Source: Bacteroidota bacterium (GTDB lineage Bacteria; Bacteroidota; Bacteroidia; Chitinophagales; Chitinophagaceae). From it: 39,632 nucleotides of DNA. A model generated the notes under the pieces. It did not search any database. It had not been told where the DNA came from and saw nothing but the letters and a program-made list of their open reading frames with translations. Below are positions 9,413 through 16,688 of the stretch, piece after piece. The stretch is taken from NCBI GenBank assembly GCA_016868585.1, contig VGGR01000013.1:1-39632 (forward strand). Reading direction: 5' to 3'. The first letter of the stretch is position 1, and every line of letters begins with the position of its first letter. The position numbers and the translations under genes are program-made.

Positions 9413-10613
9413 ACCTACAATTTCAACTTCATTTAGCTATGAGTCACTCGAGGAAACCTTGGATATACCTCCTCGTGCTGAAAAAATGCTAATTGGAATT
9501 CCGCGTGAAACTGCTTTGCAGGAGAACAGAATTTCCCTGACGCCTGATGCCGTGGAAGTGCTGGTCAGTAACGGGCATGAGGTGATGATTGAGAAGGGGG
9601 CAGGTGAGGGATCTCATTTTAAGGACAAGGATTATAGTGATGCGGGCGCTCGCATAGTTCAGGGTAGAGCTACGGTTTATCAGGCACCCATCTTGATCAA
9701 AAGTGCCCCTGTCATTGAAGAGGATTTGCCATTGCTCCAATTTAACCAACTGATTTTTTCTCCTATTCATCTTTCTGTTTTACAACCCTCCATTTTGCAA
9801 AAAATGATGGAGAAGAGAATTACCGCTATTGCCTATGAAAATCTAAAGGACGATAGCGGATCTTATCCTATTGTACGGAGCATGAGCGAAATTGCGGGTA
9901 GTGCCGTAATGCTGATTGCCGGACAATATTTAGGTTCGGCTAATCATGGAAAAGGTGTTTTACTTGGGGGCATCTCCGGTATTGCACCTGCCAAGGTTAT
10001 CATATTGGGTGCAGGTATTGTAGGCGAACATGCAGCAAGAACAGCATTGGCGCTGGGGGCTTCCGTGAAAGTGTTTGACAACAATATTTATCGCCTCAAA
10101 CGATTACAGAATAACGTTGGTCAGCGGATGTGGACCTCTGTGATTGAGCCGCGTCTACTAGCCAAACAGCTCAAAACCTGCGAGGTGGCCGTAGGGGCCC
10201 TTTCCTCTACTTCTGGCAGAACTCCCTTGGTGGTTTCTGATGAGATGGTCAGCAATATGCGTCCGGGATCGGTGATTATTGATGTGAGCATCGACAGAGG
10301 CGGTTGTTTCGAAACCTCTAAAATTACTTCACATGAGCAGCCTGTTTATACCAGCTATGGCGTGATTCATTATTGCGTACCTAATATTCCCTCAGGTTTT
10401 GCACGCACGGCCTCGCAAGCTATCAGTAATGTATTGATGCCACTTTTATTGGATGCCGGTGAAGTGGGAGGATTTGAAAAATTACTCTGGAAAAAGATGC
10501 ATTTGCGCAATGGCATCTACCTCTTTAACGGAGCCCTGACTAATTATTATTTAAGTCAGCGGTTTGCATTAAAATATACTGACCTGAACCTGCTCATGAC
10601 AAGTAGCAGTTAA
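9399..10613 (+). CDS. ald: Alanine dehydrogenase
   Basis: The enzyme interconverts L-alanine and pyruvate plus ammonia with NAD(H). The 404-residue protein carries the AlaDH/PNT N-terminal domain (IGIPRETALQENRISLTP, 32-49), the catalytic-region lysine in EKGAG and the SPIHLS histidine (H124). The Rossmann nucleotide site is GAGIVG (204-209), followed by the acidic end of beta-2 in VFDNN. The DVSIDRGGCFETS and YCVPNIPSGFARTAS signatures separate it from transhydrogenase. An N-terminal extension of about 30 residues precedes the usual family start. ATG 9399 is preferred to the longer open frame because it makes a 14-nt overlap with tsaE and opens at a natural Met-Ser. Its stop overlaps the convergent ABC ATPase stop by 3 nt. 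Confidence 0.92.
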   Translation: MSQPKPTISTSFSYESLEETLDIPPRAEKMLIGIPRETALQENRISLTPDAVEVLVSNGHEVMIEKGAGEGSHFKDKDYSDAGARIVQGRATVYQAPILIKSAPVIEEDLPLLQFNQLIFSPIHLSVLQPSILQKMMEKRITAIAYENLKDDSGSYPIVRSMSEIAGSAVMLIAGQYLGSANHGKGVLLGGISGIAPAKVIILGAGIVGEHAARTALALGASVKVFDNNIYRLKRLQNNVGQRMWTSVIEPRLLAKQLKTCEVAVGALSSTSGRTPLVVSDEMVSNMRPGSVIIDVSIDRGGCFETSKITSHEQPVYTSYGVIHYCVPNIPSGFARTASQAISNVLMPLLLDAGEVGGFEKLLWKKMHLRNGIYLFNGALTNYYLSQRFALKYTDLNLLMTSSS

Positions 10614-11236
10614 TTTCCTTTGTAATCGCATAGCAATAGCTGCTGTTGACAAAATTTGTATTCCACCAGGTCATTGCTGGCAATAATCACAATGCGGTCC
10701 TTTGTATAAAGGGATAAAAGCCGGTGATATAATTCAATTCCTTCTTGATCCAGATTGGTACAGGGCTCGTCCAGCAATAACACGGAGGTATTACAAAAAA
10801 AACTCTGCGCCAGTTTTAATCGTTGCTTCATCCCTGATGAATAGTAACGTATTTGTTTATGGGCAGCATTGCTGAGTCCTACTTCTTCCAAAATTGAAAA
10901 ACTATTTTTTCCTGCAATAAAAGGTTTGAAAGAATGATGAAAATCCAATAGTTCTTGTCCTGTCATTTCCTCGATTAGTTCTAAATAAGGAGCTGCGAGA
11001 GAAACTTGTTGGTATACCCATTCATCCTTAATTACTTGTTGAGTGGCATTTGTATATTGAAGGGTCCCTTCGTTAAAAAATAACGCGCCTCCGATCACCT
11101 GCAACAGCGTGCTCTTCCCCGATCCGTTTGGACCGATCAACGCATAACTATTCCCTACGCTGAATTTGTACGTTAAACGACGGAAAATCCAGTCTGTGTT
11201 AAATCGCTTCCCGAGATCAGATAGCGAAATTGTCAT
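10610..11236 (-). CDS. Small ABC transporter ATP-binding protein
   Basis: This is a 208-residue ABC ATPase with Walker A GPNGSGKS (35-42), the signature SSGMKQR (from 133), and Walker B VLLLDEP with catalytic E157. The H-loop, usually ASHD, reads ASND here, with N188 in place of the switch histidine; the Q-loop region is also unusual (VYQQVSLAAPYLEL). No permease is adjacent. The gene overlaps the end of lpxA by 20 nt and is probably translated by coupling to it. A role in envelope lipid export is suggested by that context only. It is too short, and too far from gldFG, to be called GldA with confidence. Confidence 0.85.
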   Translation of the reverse strand: MTISLSDLGKRFNTDWIFRRLTYKFSVGNSYALIGPNGSGKSTLLQVIGGALFFNEGTLQYTNATQQVIKDEWVYQQVSLAAPYLELIEEMTGQELLDFHHSFKPFIAGKNSFSILEEVGLSNAAHKQIRYYSSGMKQRLKLAQSFFCNTSVLLLDEPCTNLDQEGIELYHRLLSLYTKDRIVIIASNDLVEYKFCQQQLLLCDYKGN

Positions 11237-12023
11237 CAGTTGCGCCTTTGATAAATCGTTTGATGATGCCGCGATTACTTTCCTGAATAAAAGTGATTAT
11301 TTCGTCTCGTTCGTCGGAGGCAGCCATTTCTTCTTCCAAAAATTCCAGTGCTTGTGCTGTATTGAGTCCTTTATTATAGATCACCCGATAAATATCCAAG
11401 ATATGATTGATGCGTTCTACACTAAATCCTCTACGCTTCAGTCCCACTGAATTTACTCCTGCATAGCTGAGTGGATTTCGACCTGCTTTGATATAAGGCG
11501 GAATATCCTTGCTAACTAATGAACCACCGCTTACAAACGTATGGGCTCCAACATTCACAAACTGATGAATGGCACACATGCCTCCCAGACTGGACCAATC
11601 ACCAATTACCACATGCCCGGCAACCTGTGTGTTATTGCTGGTAATCACGTGGTCTCCCACTATGCAGTCGTGTGCAAAGTGACAGTAGGCCATGATGAGA
11701 CAGTTTTTCCCTATGACCGTTTTTTCGCGATCCTTGGTACCACGGTTAATGGTCACAAATTCACGAATGGTAGTGTCGTCGCCAATATGTACTGTGGAAT
11801 ACTCTCCGTCAAATTTAAGGTCCTGTGGTGTAGCGGCAATAACGGCTCCGGGGAAGATCTTACAATTTTTCCCAATCCTGGCTCCTTCCATTATGGTTGC
11901 ATTAGAGCCGATCCAAGTGCCTTCCCCAATATGTACGTCCTGATGGATTACCGTAAAGGGATCGATCTTTACGTTAGGCGCCACTTTTGCATTGGGATGG
12001 ATGTAGGTAAGGGGGTGAATCAT
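11217..12023 (-). CDS. lpxA: Acyl-ACP--UDP-N-acetylglucosamine O-acyltransferase LpxA
   Basis: LpxA catalyses the first step of lipid A synthesis, transferring a 3-hydroxyacyl chain from ACP to UDP-GlcNAc. The 268-residue protein is a left-handed beta-helix of hexapeptide repeats (about 1-185), with the catalytic-region segment MAYCHFAHDC (H115 and H118, the latter matching the catalytic base), the NNTQVAGHV and GGMCAIHQF segments, and an alpha-helical C-terminus. I chose the ATG at 12023 rather than an upstream TTG at 12035, because the latter lies within the -7 promoter element. lpxC-fabZ, lpxD and lpxB, often nearby in this phylum, are absent from the window. Confidence 0.95.
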   Translation of the reverse strand: MIHPLTYIHPNAKVAPNVKIDPFTVIHQDVHIGEGTWIGSNATIMEGARIGKNCKIFPGAVIAATPQDLKFDGEYSTVHIGDDTTIREFVTINRGTKDREKTVIGKNCLIMAYCHFAHDCIVGDHVITSNNTQVAGHVVIGDWSSLGGMCAIHQFVNVGAHTFVSGGSLVSKDIPPYIKAGRNPLSYAGVNSVGLKRRGFSVERINHILDIYRVIYNKGLNTAQALEFLEEEMAASDERDEIITFIQESNRGIIKRFIKGATDDNFAI

Positions 12024-12032
12024 GTAGGGGGG

Positions 12033-12040
12033 CAAATATA
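12033..12040 (-). promoter_or_regulatory. -7 element of lpxA
   Basis: TATATTTG on the minus strand, a perfect TAnnTTTG, stands 9 nt before the lpxA ATG. The intervening bases are a C6 run followed by TAC. No clear -33 is visible. The element faces away from the araC-type -7 element 11 bp further on. Confidence 0.55.
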
Positions 12041-12051
12041 ACTTTAATTAG

Positions 12052-12059
12052 TAATTTTG
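12052..12059 (+). promoter_or_regulatory. -7 element of the AraC-type regulator gene
   Basis: TAATTTTG, a perfect match, ends 5 nt before the proposed GTG start at 12065. Transcription should begin at or next to the start codon. It is back to back with the lpxA element. Confidence 0.5.
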
Positions 12060-12064
12060 CAGCG

Positions 12065-13000
12065 GTGAATCCACAATTTGACATAGTAGCATTGGCAACA
12101 CAAAATGCGTTTACCCTTGATTACCAAGACCTTTTGTACAATCGTGTGCAACAAATCCCGGGTTCGATCCAATATAGTATTAAACGGTATAATAAACTGC
12201 CACATTGGGATCTTGAGGACATGGGGATGCTTGATTACCATTACCAGAAATCGGCCAATTCAAGTTGTTATTTGGAACTTCATTACTGCCTTAGTGGTAA
12301 AGTTTACTGTGAAAAAAAGGCCAAGAATTGTGATAGTTGTCAGCTTGCTACCGTAACTACTTGTTTGGAGCGGGTGGAATCCGTTGATTTGGTCAGCTTC
12401 CGCTTTTTGCCCAGCCAGCTTGGGCAATTTATTAAAGGGAAAAAATCAACAAGTTTATTGGATCAGGTGCTTCAATTCAAGCACCCGCTGCCGTTTAAGA
12501 AATCAGCCCCTTTGTCTGATAAAACAATAGAAGTATTAGAAAGTATTTTAAATCATAGTTACACCGATACCAGGGAAAACATTTTTATTTATGCCCAAAC
12601 CCAAATGTTGTTATTGTATACGTTGGACACCATGATGGGGGAGGGAAGTTCCGATACGGGTTCTTGCAAATTCCTGGACAATGAGGCGGATCGGGAAAAA
12701 ATTATGTTAGCACGTGAAATCTTGATCAAGCATATTGGAGACCCCCTTACCATCAAGGAGCTAAGCCGTAAAGCAGCCATTAATGAATGCTACTTGAAAA
12801 AAGGATTCAAAGAATTATTTGGTACCACGGTATTTGACTTTTATCAAGGTCTCCGTATGGAGCATGCCAAGTTTTTATTATACGAAAAGGGACATACCGT
12901 AACTGAAGTGTCGCTTTCTCTTGGATATTCTTCCATTTCTCATTTTTCTACGGCATTCAAAAAACATACCGGCTGCAAACCCTGTGAACTGTTACGGTAA
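12065..13000 (+). CDS. AraC-family transcriptional regulator with cysteine-ladder sensory domain
   Basis: The C-terminal third of this 311-residue protein is a standard AraC double helix-turn-helix: DPLTIKELSRKAAINECYLKK, then RMEHAKFLL and VTEVSLSLGYSSISHFSTAFKKHTGCKP. The N-terminal domain has cysteines at 68, 75, 82, 89, 92 and 100, i.e. C-x6-C-x6-C-x6-C-x2-C-x7-C, suggesting metal, Fe-S or redox sensing (inference). The start is uncertain: GTG 12065 keeps the whole N-terminal region but would be nearly leaderless; the next in-frame ATG lies near 12221, just before the cysteine region. It is divergent from lpxA and 96 bp upstream of the haem-lipoprotein operon, its most likely target. Confidence 0.88.
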   Translation: MNPQFDIVALATQNAFTLDYQDLLYNRVQQIPGSIQYSIKRYNKLPHWDLEDMGMLDYHYQKSANSSCYLELHYCLSGKVYCEKKAKNCDSCQLATVTTCLERVESVDLVSFRFLPSQLGQFIKGKKSTSLLDQVLQFKHPLPFKKSAPLSDKTIEVLESILNHSYTDTRENIFIYAQTQMLLLYTLDTMMGEGSSDTGSCKFLDNEADREKIMLAREILIKHIGDPLTIKELSRKAAINECYLKKGFKELFGTTVFDFYQGLRMEHAKFLLYEKGHTVTEVSLSLGYSSISHFSTAFKKHTGCKPCELLR

Positions 13001-13096
13001 TGGGTATAGTTTTTTTTAGCTTTATGAATCATCCAGATTTTTGCAATATTGGCTTATAAATTACCTTGAAAAGCTTTATATCAATTTTCACAATAG

Positions 13097-13789
13097 ATGA
13101 ATAAAATTCCTGTTTCCCTATTTGTAGTTGCTTTTTTTGGCGGGATTTATGCGTGTACGCATGAAGGGACCTACCCTAATGGGGGCATTCCTCCCCCAAC
13201 GGTAAGCATCAATTGCCATCCCGATTCCGTTTACTTTACCAATGAAGTCATGCCTATTATTGCTTCCAATTGTGCCACGAGCGGTTGTCATGATGCGGTA
13301 ACTCGTGCAGATGGTGTTGATCTGACCAACTATACAAAAATCATGAAGTATGTTAAAGCAGGCAATGCACCTCAAAGTAAATTATATAAAATTATCATAG
13401 ATACAGACCCCGGTGATCGAATGCCCCCGCCACCCCTCAGCCCAATGACCGCGACACAGATTGCTAAAATTAAAAAATGGATCGATCAAGGGGCAAAGAA
13501 CAATTTCTGCATTGGCAGTTGTGATACATCAAAATTCACTTACGCAGCTGTGATCAAACCTATCATGGATAATAAATGTGTAGGTTGTCATAAGCCGGGT
13601 AATCTTGGAGGCAATGTGAATTTATCTACTTATATCGGAACCAAGGCAGTAGCGTTGAACGGTACATTGTTGGGAAGTATTGCTCATCAGTCAGGTTTTT
13701 CTCCCATGCCTAAAAACAGCGCTAAGCTTTCTAATTGCGAAATAACACATGTTAGTCGCTGGATTGCAGCCGGATCGTTGAATAATTGA
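13097..13789 (+). CDS. Lipoprotein with two c-type haem motifs (planctomycete-cytochrome-like)
   Basis: This 230-residue protein has a lipoprotein signal peptide ending GIYAC (Cys20) and two cytochrome-like modules. The first has an unusual haem motif CATSGCH (C59, C64, H65; C-x4-CH), with candidate distal methionines in RMPPPPLSPM (M109, M117). The second has a classical CVGCH (C161, C164, H165) with candidate ligand M204 in FSPMP. Each module ends with the helix KKWIDQGA or SRWIAAG typical of these envelope cytochromes. It would be lipid-anchored in the envelope and carry electrons; the partner is unknown. It is the first gene of a six-gene operon with gaps of 8-27 nt. Confidence 0.85.
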   Translation: MNKIPVSLFVVAFFGGIYACTHEGTYPNGGIPPPTVSINCHPDSVYFTNEVMPIIASNCATSGCHDAVTRADGVDLTNYTKIMKYVKAGNAPQSKLYKIIIDTDPGDRMPPPPLSPMTATQIAKIKKWIDQGAKNNFCIGSCDTSKFTYAAVIKPIMDNKCVGCHKPGNLGGNVNLSTYIGTKAVALNGTLLGSIAHQSGFSPMPKNSAKLSNCEITHVSRWIAAGSLNN

Positions 13790-13800
13790 TTGAATAAACC

Positions 13801-14181
13801 ATGAATAAATTTCCTTATTTTTTTATTGGAGTAGTCCTGCTTACACTGACAGCCTGTTATTACGATCACGAAGAAATCTTATACGGTGCGGGCGCCAATC
13901 AGCCCTGTACTGATTCTGTCGGTACGGTTTCCTATGCACAAAAAGTAGTTCCCATTTTAAGAGCCAGTTGCTATAGTTGTCATTCCGGGAGTTATCCTTC
14001 AGGCAACCAATTAATGGGAACCTATGCTGCTGATAAGGCCATGGCACAAAATGGAAAATTGTATGGAACCATTAGTTACGCCAGTGGCTACTCCCCTATG
14101 CCAAAGGGTGCCGCTAAACTGAGTAACTGTCAGATAGCTACAATAAAAAAATGGATTGACGGTGGTATGCTGCATAATTAA
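13801..14181 (+). CDS. Single-haem-motif cytochrome-like lipoprotein, paralogue of the preceding protein
   Basis: The 126-residue protein has a lipobox ending LTAC (Cys19) and one haem motif CYSCH (C57, C60, H61). It closely matches the second module of the upstream protein: NGxLxGxIxxxSGxSPMP, KLSNC, and a final helix KKWIDGG followed by HN/NN. Met100 in SPMP is the likely distal haem ligand. It starts 11 nt after the preceding stop and is probably a tandem duplicate of one module. Confidence 0.85.
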   Translation: MNKFPYFFIGVVLLTLTACYYDHEEILYGAGANQPCTDSVGTVSYAQKVVPILRASCYSCHSGSYPSGNQLMGTYAADKAMAQNGKLYGTISYASGYSPMPKGAAKLSNCQIATIKKWIDGGMLHN

Positions 14182-14189
14182 ATTAAACT

Positions 14190-14636
14190 ATGCAAAAGAA
14201 ACTCAAGATCATCGTTCCCCTTGTGTTACTAGCCGCTGCGTTGGGAGGCTGGTATGCGTATACAGCATATAATCGAAAGCCGCTTAGCATGGAAAACGCA
14301 CCGGTTGATTTTGTAACCAATACGGCCACTTTATTGGGAGACTTCGAGGAAAACGAAACAAAGGCCAATCAACGGTATTGGGATCGAGTTGTAGAAGTAG
14401 AGGGGGCTATTCGTGCAGTTAGCAAGGACAAGATGGGATTATATACAGTTACGTTGGGTGATGATGGTTCACTTTCCTCCGTTCTTTGTAGTGTAGACAG
14501 CACTTTCAGCGAACAAGCCAGCAGTTTAGAACCAGGGGGGAACGTAACTGTTCGTGGTGTTTGTACCGGTTTCATGGCGGACCCTTTGCTTGGGTCAGAT
14601 GTTACACTGGTGCGTTGTGCCATTTTAAAAAAATAA
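14190..14636 (+). CDS. Membrane-anchored OB-fold (tRNA_anti-like) protein
   Basis: The 148-residue protein has a single N-terminal transmembrane helix (about 5-25, LKIIVPLVLLAAALGG) and a periplasmic domain. That domain resembles the OB-fold family found widely in Bacteroidota: WDRVVEVEGAIRAVSKD...YTVTLGDD, CxVDS, and the closing VTVRGVCTGF...DVTLVRCAI. The three cysteines in the domain could be structural. Function is unknown. It sits 8 nt after the small cytochrome gene and 10 nt before yceI, so it is co-expressed with them. Confidence 0.75.
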   Translation: MQKKLKIIVPLVLLAAALGGWYAYTAYNRKPLSMENAPVDFVTNTATLLGDFEENETKANQRYWDRVVEVEGAIRAVSKDKMGLYTVTLGDDGSLSSVLCSVDSTFSEQASSLEPGGNVTVRGVCTGFMADPLLGSDVTLVRCAILKK

Positions 14637-14646
14637 AAATCATTCT

Positions 14647-15207
14647 ATGAAAAAATCATTTTTTATCTTATTATTTGGCGTCTGTTTAGCAAACCTGGCT
14701 AATGCACAAAAGTTATTTACAAAAGCAGGACGAATTGATTTCAACGCTACAGCACCCTCTTCTCCGGAAACCATTCAAGCTGTTAATCGAACTGTTAGAT
14801 GTGTGCTTGATGCGGCCAATGGAAACATGCAATTTGCTGTATTGATCAAGGGCTTCACTTTTGAGCGTGCCTTGATGCAAGAGCATTTTAATGAAAACTA
14901 TCTGGAGAGCGATAAATTTCCAAACGCCGAATTCAAAGGTGTGGTGTCAAATAATGCTACGGTCAATTATACCAAGGACGGAACGTATCCTGTTACCGTA
15001 AAAGGAAAACTTACCATACATGGTCAAACCAACGCTGTAGAAACATCTGGCAAAATAGTAGTACAGGATGGTAATGTTAATGCAACAGCCAGTTTTTCCG
15101 TGTTACTAGCTGACTACAAAGTGGCCATACCGGGTGTGGTAGCAGATAAGGTGAATAAAACGGTTAAAATTGAAGTGGCTTGTAACCTGGAACCATTAAA
15201 GAGTTAA
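14647..15207 (+). CDS. YceI-family periplasmic protein
   Basis: The 186-residue protein starts with a Sec signal peptide (about 1-20, cleavage after ANA). It continues as a lipocalin-like YceI domain with the segments FNATAPSSPETIQAVN, QFAVLIKGFTFERALMQEHFNENYLESDKFPNAEFKG and VKGKLTIHGQTN. YceI proteins bind polyisoprenoids or quinone-like lipids in a hydrophobic cavity, and in several bacteria lie beside cytochromes. Here it lies between an OB-fold protein and an outer-membrane barrel, in the same operon as two haem lipoproteins, which makes a lipid or quinone carrier role attractive but unproven. Confidence 0.88.
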   Translation: MKKSFFILLFGVCLANLANAQKLFTKAGRIDFNATAPSSPETIQAVNRTVRCVLDAANGNMQFAVLIKGFTFERALMQEHFNENYLESDKFPNAEFKGVVSNNATVNYTKDGTYPVTVKGKLTIHGQTNAVETSGKIVVQDGNVNATASFSVLLADYKVAIPGVVADKVNKTVKIEVACNLEPLKS

Positions 15208-15228
15208 GTACGGCTAAATATTTTAATA

Positions 15229-16119
15229 ATGCAGACACAACTAATAGCTTTTCTTTTTCTATTGTTTTTTTCAACGGGTATAGAAGCGCAGGATGATTTA
15301 TTAAGTCTGTTAGGTGAAGAGAAGCCCAAAAAGGAGCGAATTAAATCTGCATTTAAATCTCCGCGGGTAATCAATGCACATGCTATGGAATTTTTAAATC
15401 CAGGTACCATGGATTTTAGAATCCTTCATCGATTTGGCACACTCGATCAAGGATACAAGAACTTTTTTGGACTGGATCAAGCCAGTATGCGAATGAGTTT
15501 TGATTTTGGTGTCTTGCATAACTTAATGGCAGGTGCTGGGCGTAGCACTTTTAAAAAAGAGGTGGATGCATTTATCAAATATGCGCTGATACGACAATCA
15601 ACAGGTCTTTCTTCGAGTTCGCCCTTAACATTGGCTTTTGTTTCTGGCGTTACGGTAGATGGATTGCCTTGGTCGGACCCTGCTCGTGAAAATTATTTTT
15701 CCTCTCGCCTTGCCTTTTATCATCAAGCTATTCTGGGACGTAAGTTTAATGAAAGCTTCACGCTTCAACTAATGCCTACCATGGTGCATAAAAATCTGGT
15801 ACAGGCGGCTAGCGACCCCAATGATATTTTTGCCATGGGCGTGGGAGGGCGTCTTAAATTATCTAAACGCATGGCATTGACCTGGGATTACACCCATGTG
15901 TTGGTGGGCATGCCTGCTTCAGGATACTATAATCCCTTGTCGATTGGGTTAGATATTGAAACCGGTGGACACGTTTTCCAATTGCATGTGACTAATGCTA
16001 TCGGTATGAATGAACGTGCTTTTATCACTGAAACCACTGGACAATGGGGCAAAGGACAGATTCGATTTGGATTTAATCTGTCCCGGACTTTTCAACTTAA
16101 GAAAACAAAAATCAACTAA
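15229..16119 (+). CDS. DUF5777-family predicted beta-barrel protein
   Basis: This 296-residue protein has a signal peptide (cleavage near EA/Q, residue 20-21) and a charged linker. The rest is a series of short amphipathic strands with aromatic ends, for example FRILHRFGTL, ASMRMSFDFGVLHNLMAG and GQIRFGFNLSRTFQL, as expected for an outer-membrane barrel. The pattern matches the DUF5777 family of Bacteroidota. No enzymatic motif is visible. In the operon it would supply the outer-membrane pore of the set. The gap to yceI is 21 nt. Confidence 0.78.
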   Translation: MQTQLIAFLFLLFFSTGIEAQDDLLSLLGEEKPKKERIKSAFKSPRVINAHAMEFLNPGTMDFRILHRFGTLDQGYKNFFGLDQASMRMSFDFGVLHNLMAGAGRSTFKKEVDAFIKYALIRQSTGLSSSSPLTLAFVSGVTVDGLPWSDPARENYFSSRLAFYHQAILGRKFNESFTLQLMPTMVHKNLVQAASDPNDIFAMGVGGRLKLSKRMALTWDYTHVLVGMPASGYYNPLSIGLDIETGGHVFQLHVTNAIGMNERAFITETTGQWGKGQIRFGFNLSRTFQLKKTKIN

Positions 16120-16146
16120 TTTTACACCCGCTTAATACCCTCTCGT

Positions 16147-16623
16147 ATGAAAAAATTTTTATCAAGTTTGATTTGCATGAGTATTGCCTTACTTGCAGTT
16201 GCACAGCCTCCCGTTGGAGAGGCAAAGCCCGGTGAAACCTATGGTGAAAAAATGACCACTGAGGAAGCCTTGTCCTTTGCAGATGTGGTAAAAAAAGTAA
16301 AGGGTGGAAACGATTTTGCCAACGTAAAATTCATGGCCAAGGTAACGGATGTATGTGCTAAAAAAGGATGCTGGTTAAAACTGGAGGTTCCGCAAGGAGA
16401 AGAAGTGATGGTTAAGATGAAGGACTATGCATTCTTCCTTCCCGTAGCTGCCAAAGGTAAAATGGTAGTTATTGAAGGAGAAGTGATCATGAAAACTACT
16501 ACCGTGGCTGAGCTAAAGCACTATGCTGAGGACGCTAAAAAAACTCAAGCAGAAATTGACCAGATAACAGATCCTAAAAAAGAAGTGCGCGTAACTGCCA
16601 AAGGCATTGTTATCGTTGACTAA
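16147..16623 (+). CDS. DUF4920-family periplasmic protein
   Basis: This 158-residue secreted protein has a signal peptide of about 20 residues (ending AVAQ). The core reads VTDVCAKKGCWLKLE with C70 and C75, followed by beta-rich segments MVVIEGEV and VRVTAKGIVIVD, consistent with DUF4920, an OB-fold-like family. The paired cysteines next to a tryptophan could form a disulphide or a metal site. It is the last gene of the envelope operon, 27 nt after the barrel gene; ileS follows with its own -7 element. Confidence 0.8.
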   Translation: MKKFLSSLICMSIALLAVAQPPVGEAKPGETYGEKMTTEEALSFADVVKKVKGGNDFANVKFMAKVTDVCAKKGCWLKLEVPQGEEVMVKMKDYAFFLPVAAKGKMVVIEGEVIMKTTTVAELKHYAEDAKKTQAEIDQITDPKKEVRVTAKGIVIVD

Positions 16624-16638
16624 GAGTTGGTACCTTTG
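16607..16638 (+). promoter_or_regulatory. Promoter of ileS, -33 and -7
   Basis: TTG at 16607-16609 and TACCTTTG at 16631-16638 are 21 bp apart, the same spacing as at the metal ATPase promoter. The -33 lies inside the end of the DUF4920 gene. About 50 nt separate the -7 element from the proposed ileS ATG. Confidence 0.55.
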
Positions 16639-16688
16639 CACACTTAATAGCTGATCCCGCCTTTTAAGTGAGGGTCCCTTCGCGGCTT

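Noticed and set aside
10610-11236. ABC ATPase considered as GldA, partner of gldFG
   Set aside because: It is only 208 residues, coupled to lpxA, and 17 kb from gldF; GldA is about 300 residues.
13010-13017. T8 run after the AraC-type gene as a terminator
   Set aside because: No stable stem precedes it, only a 4-bp TTAC/GTAA with a one-base loop.
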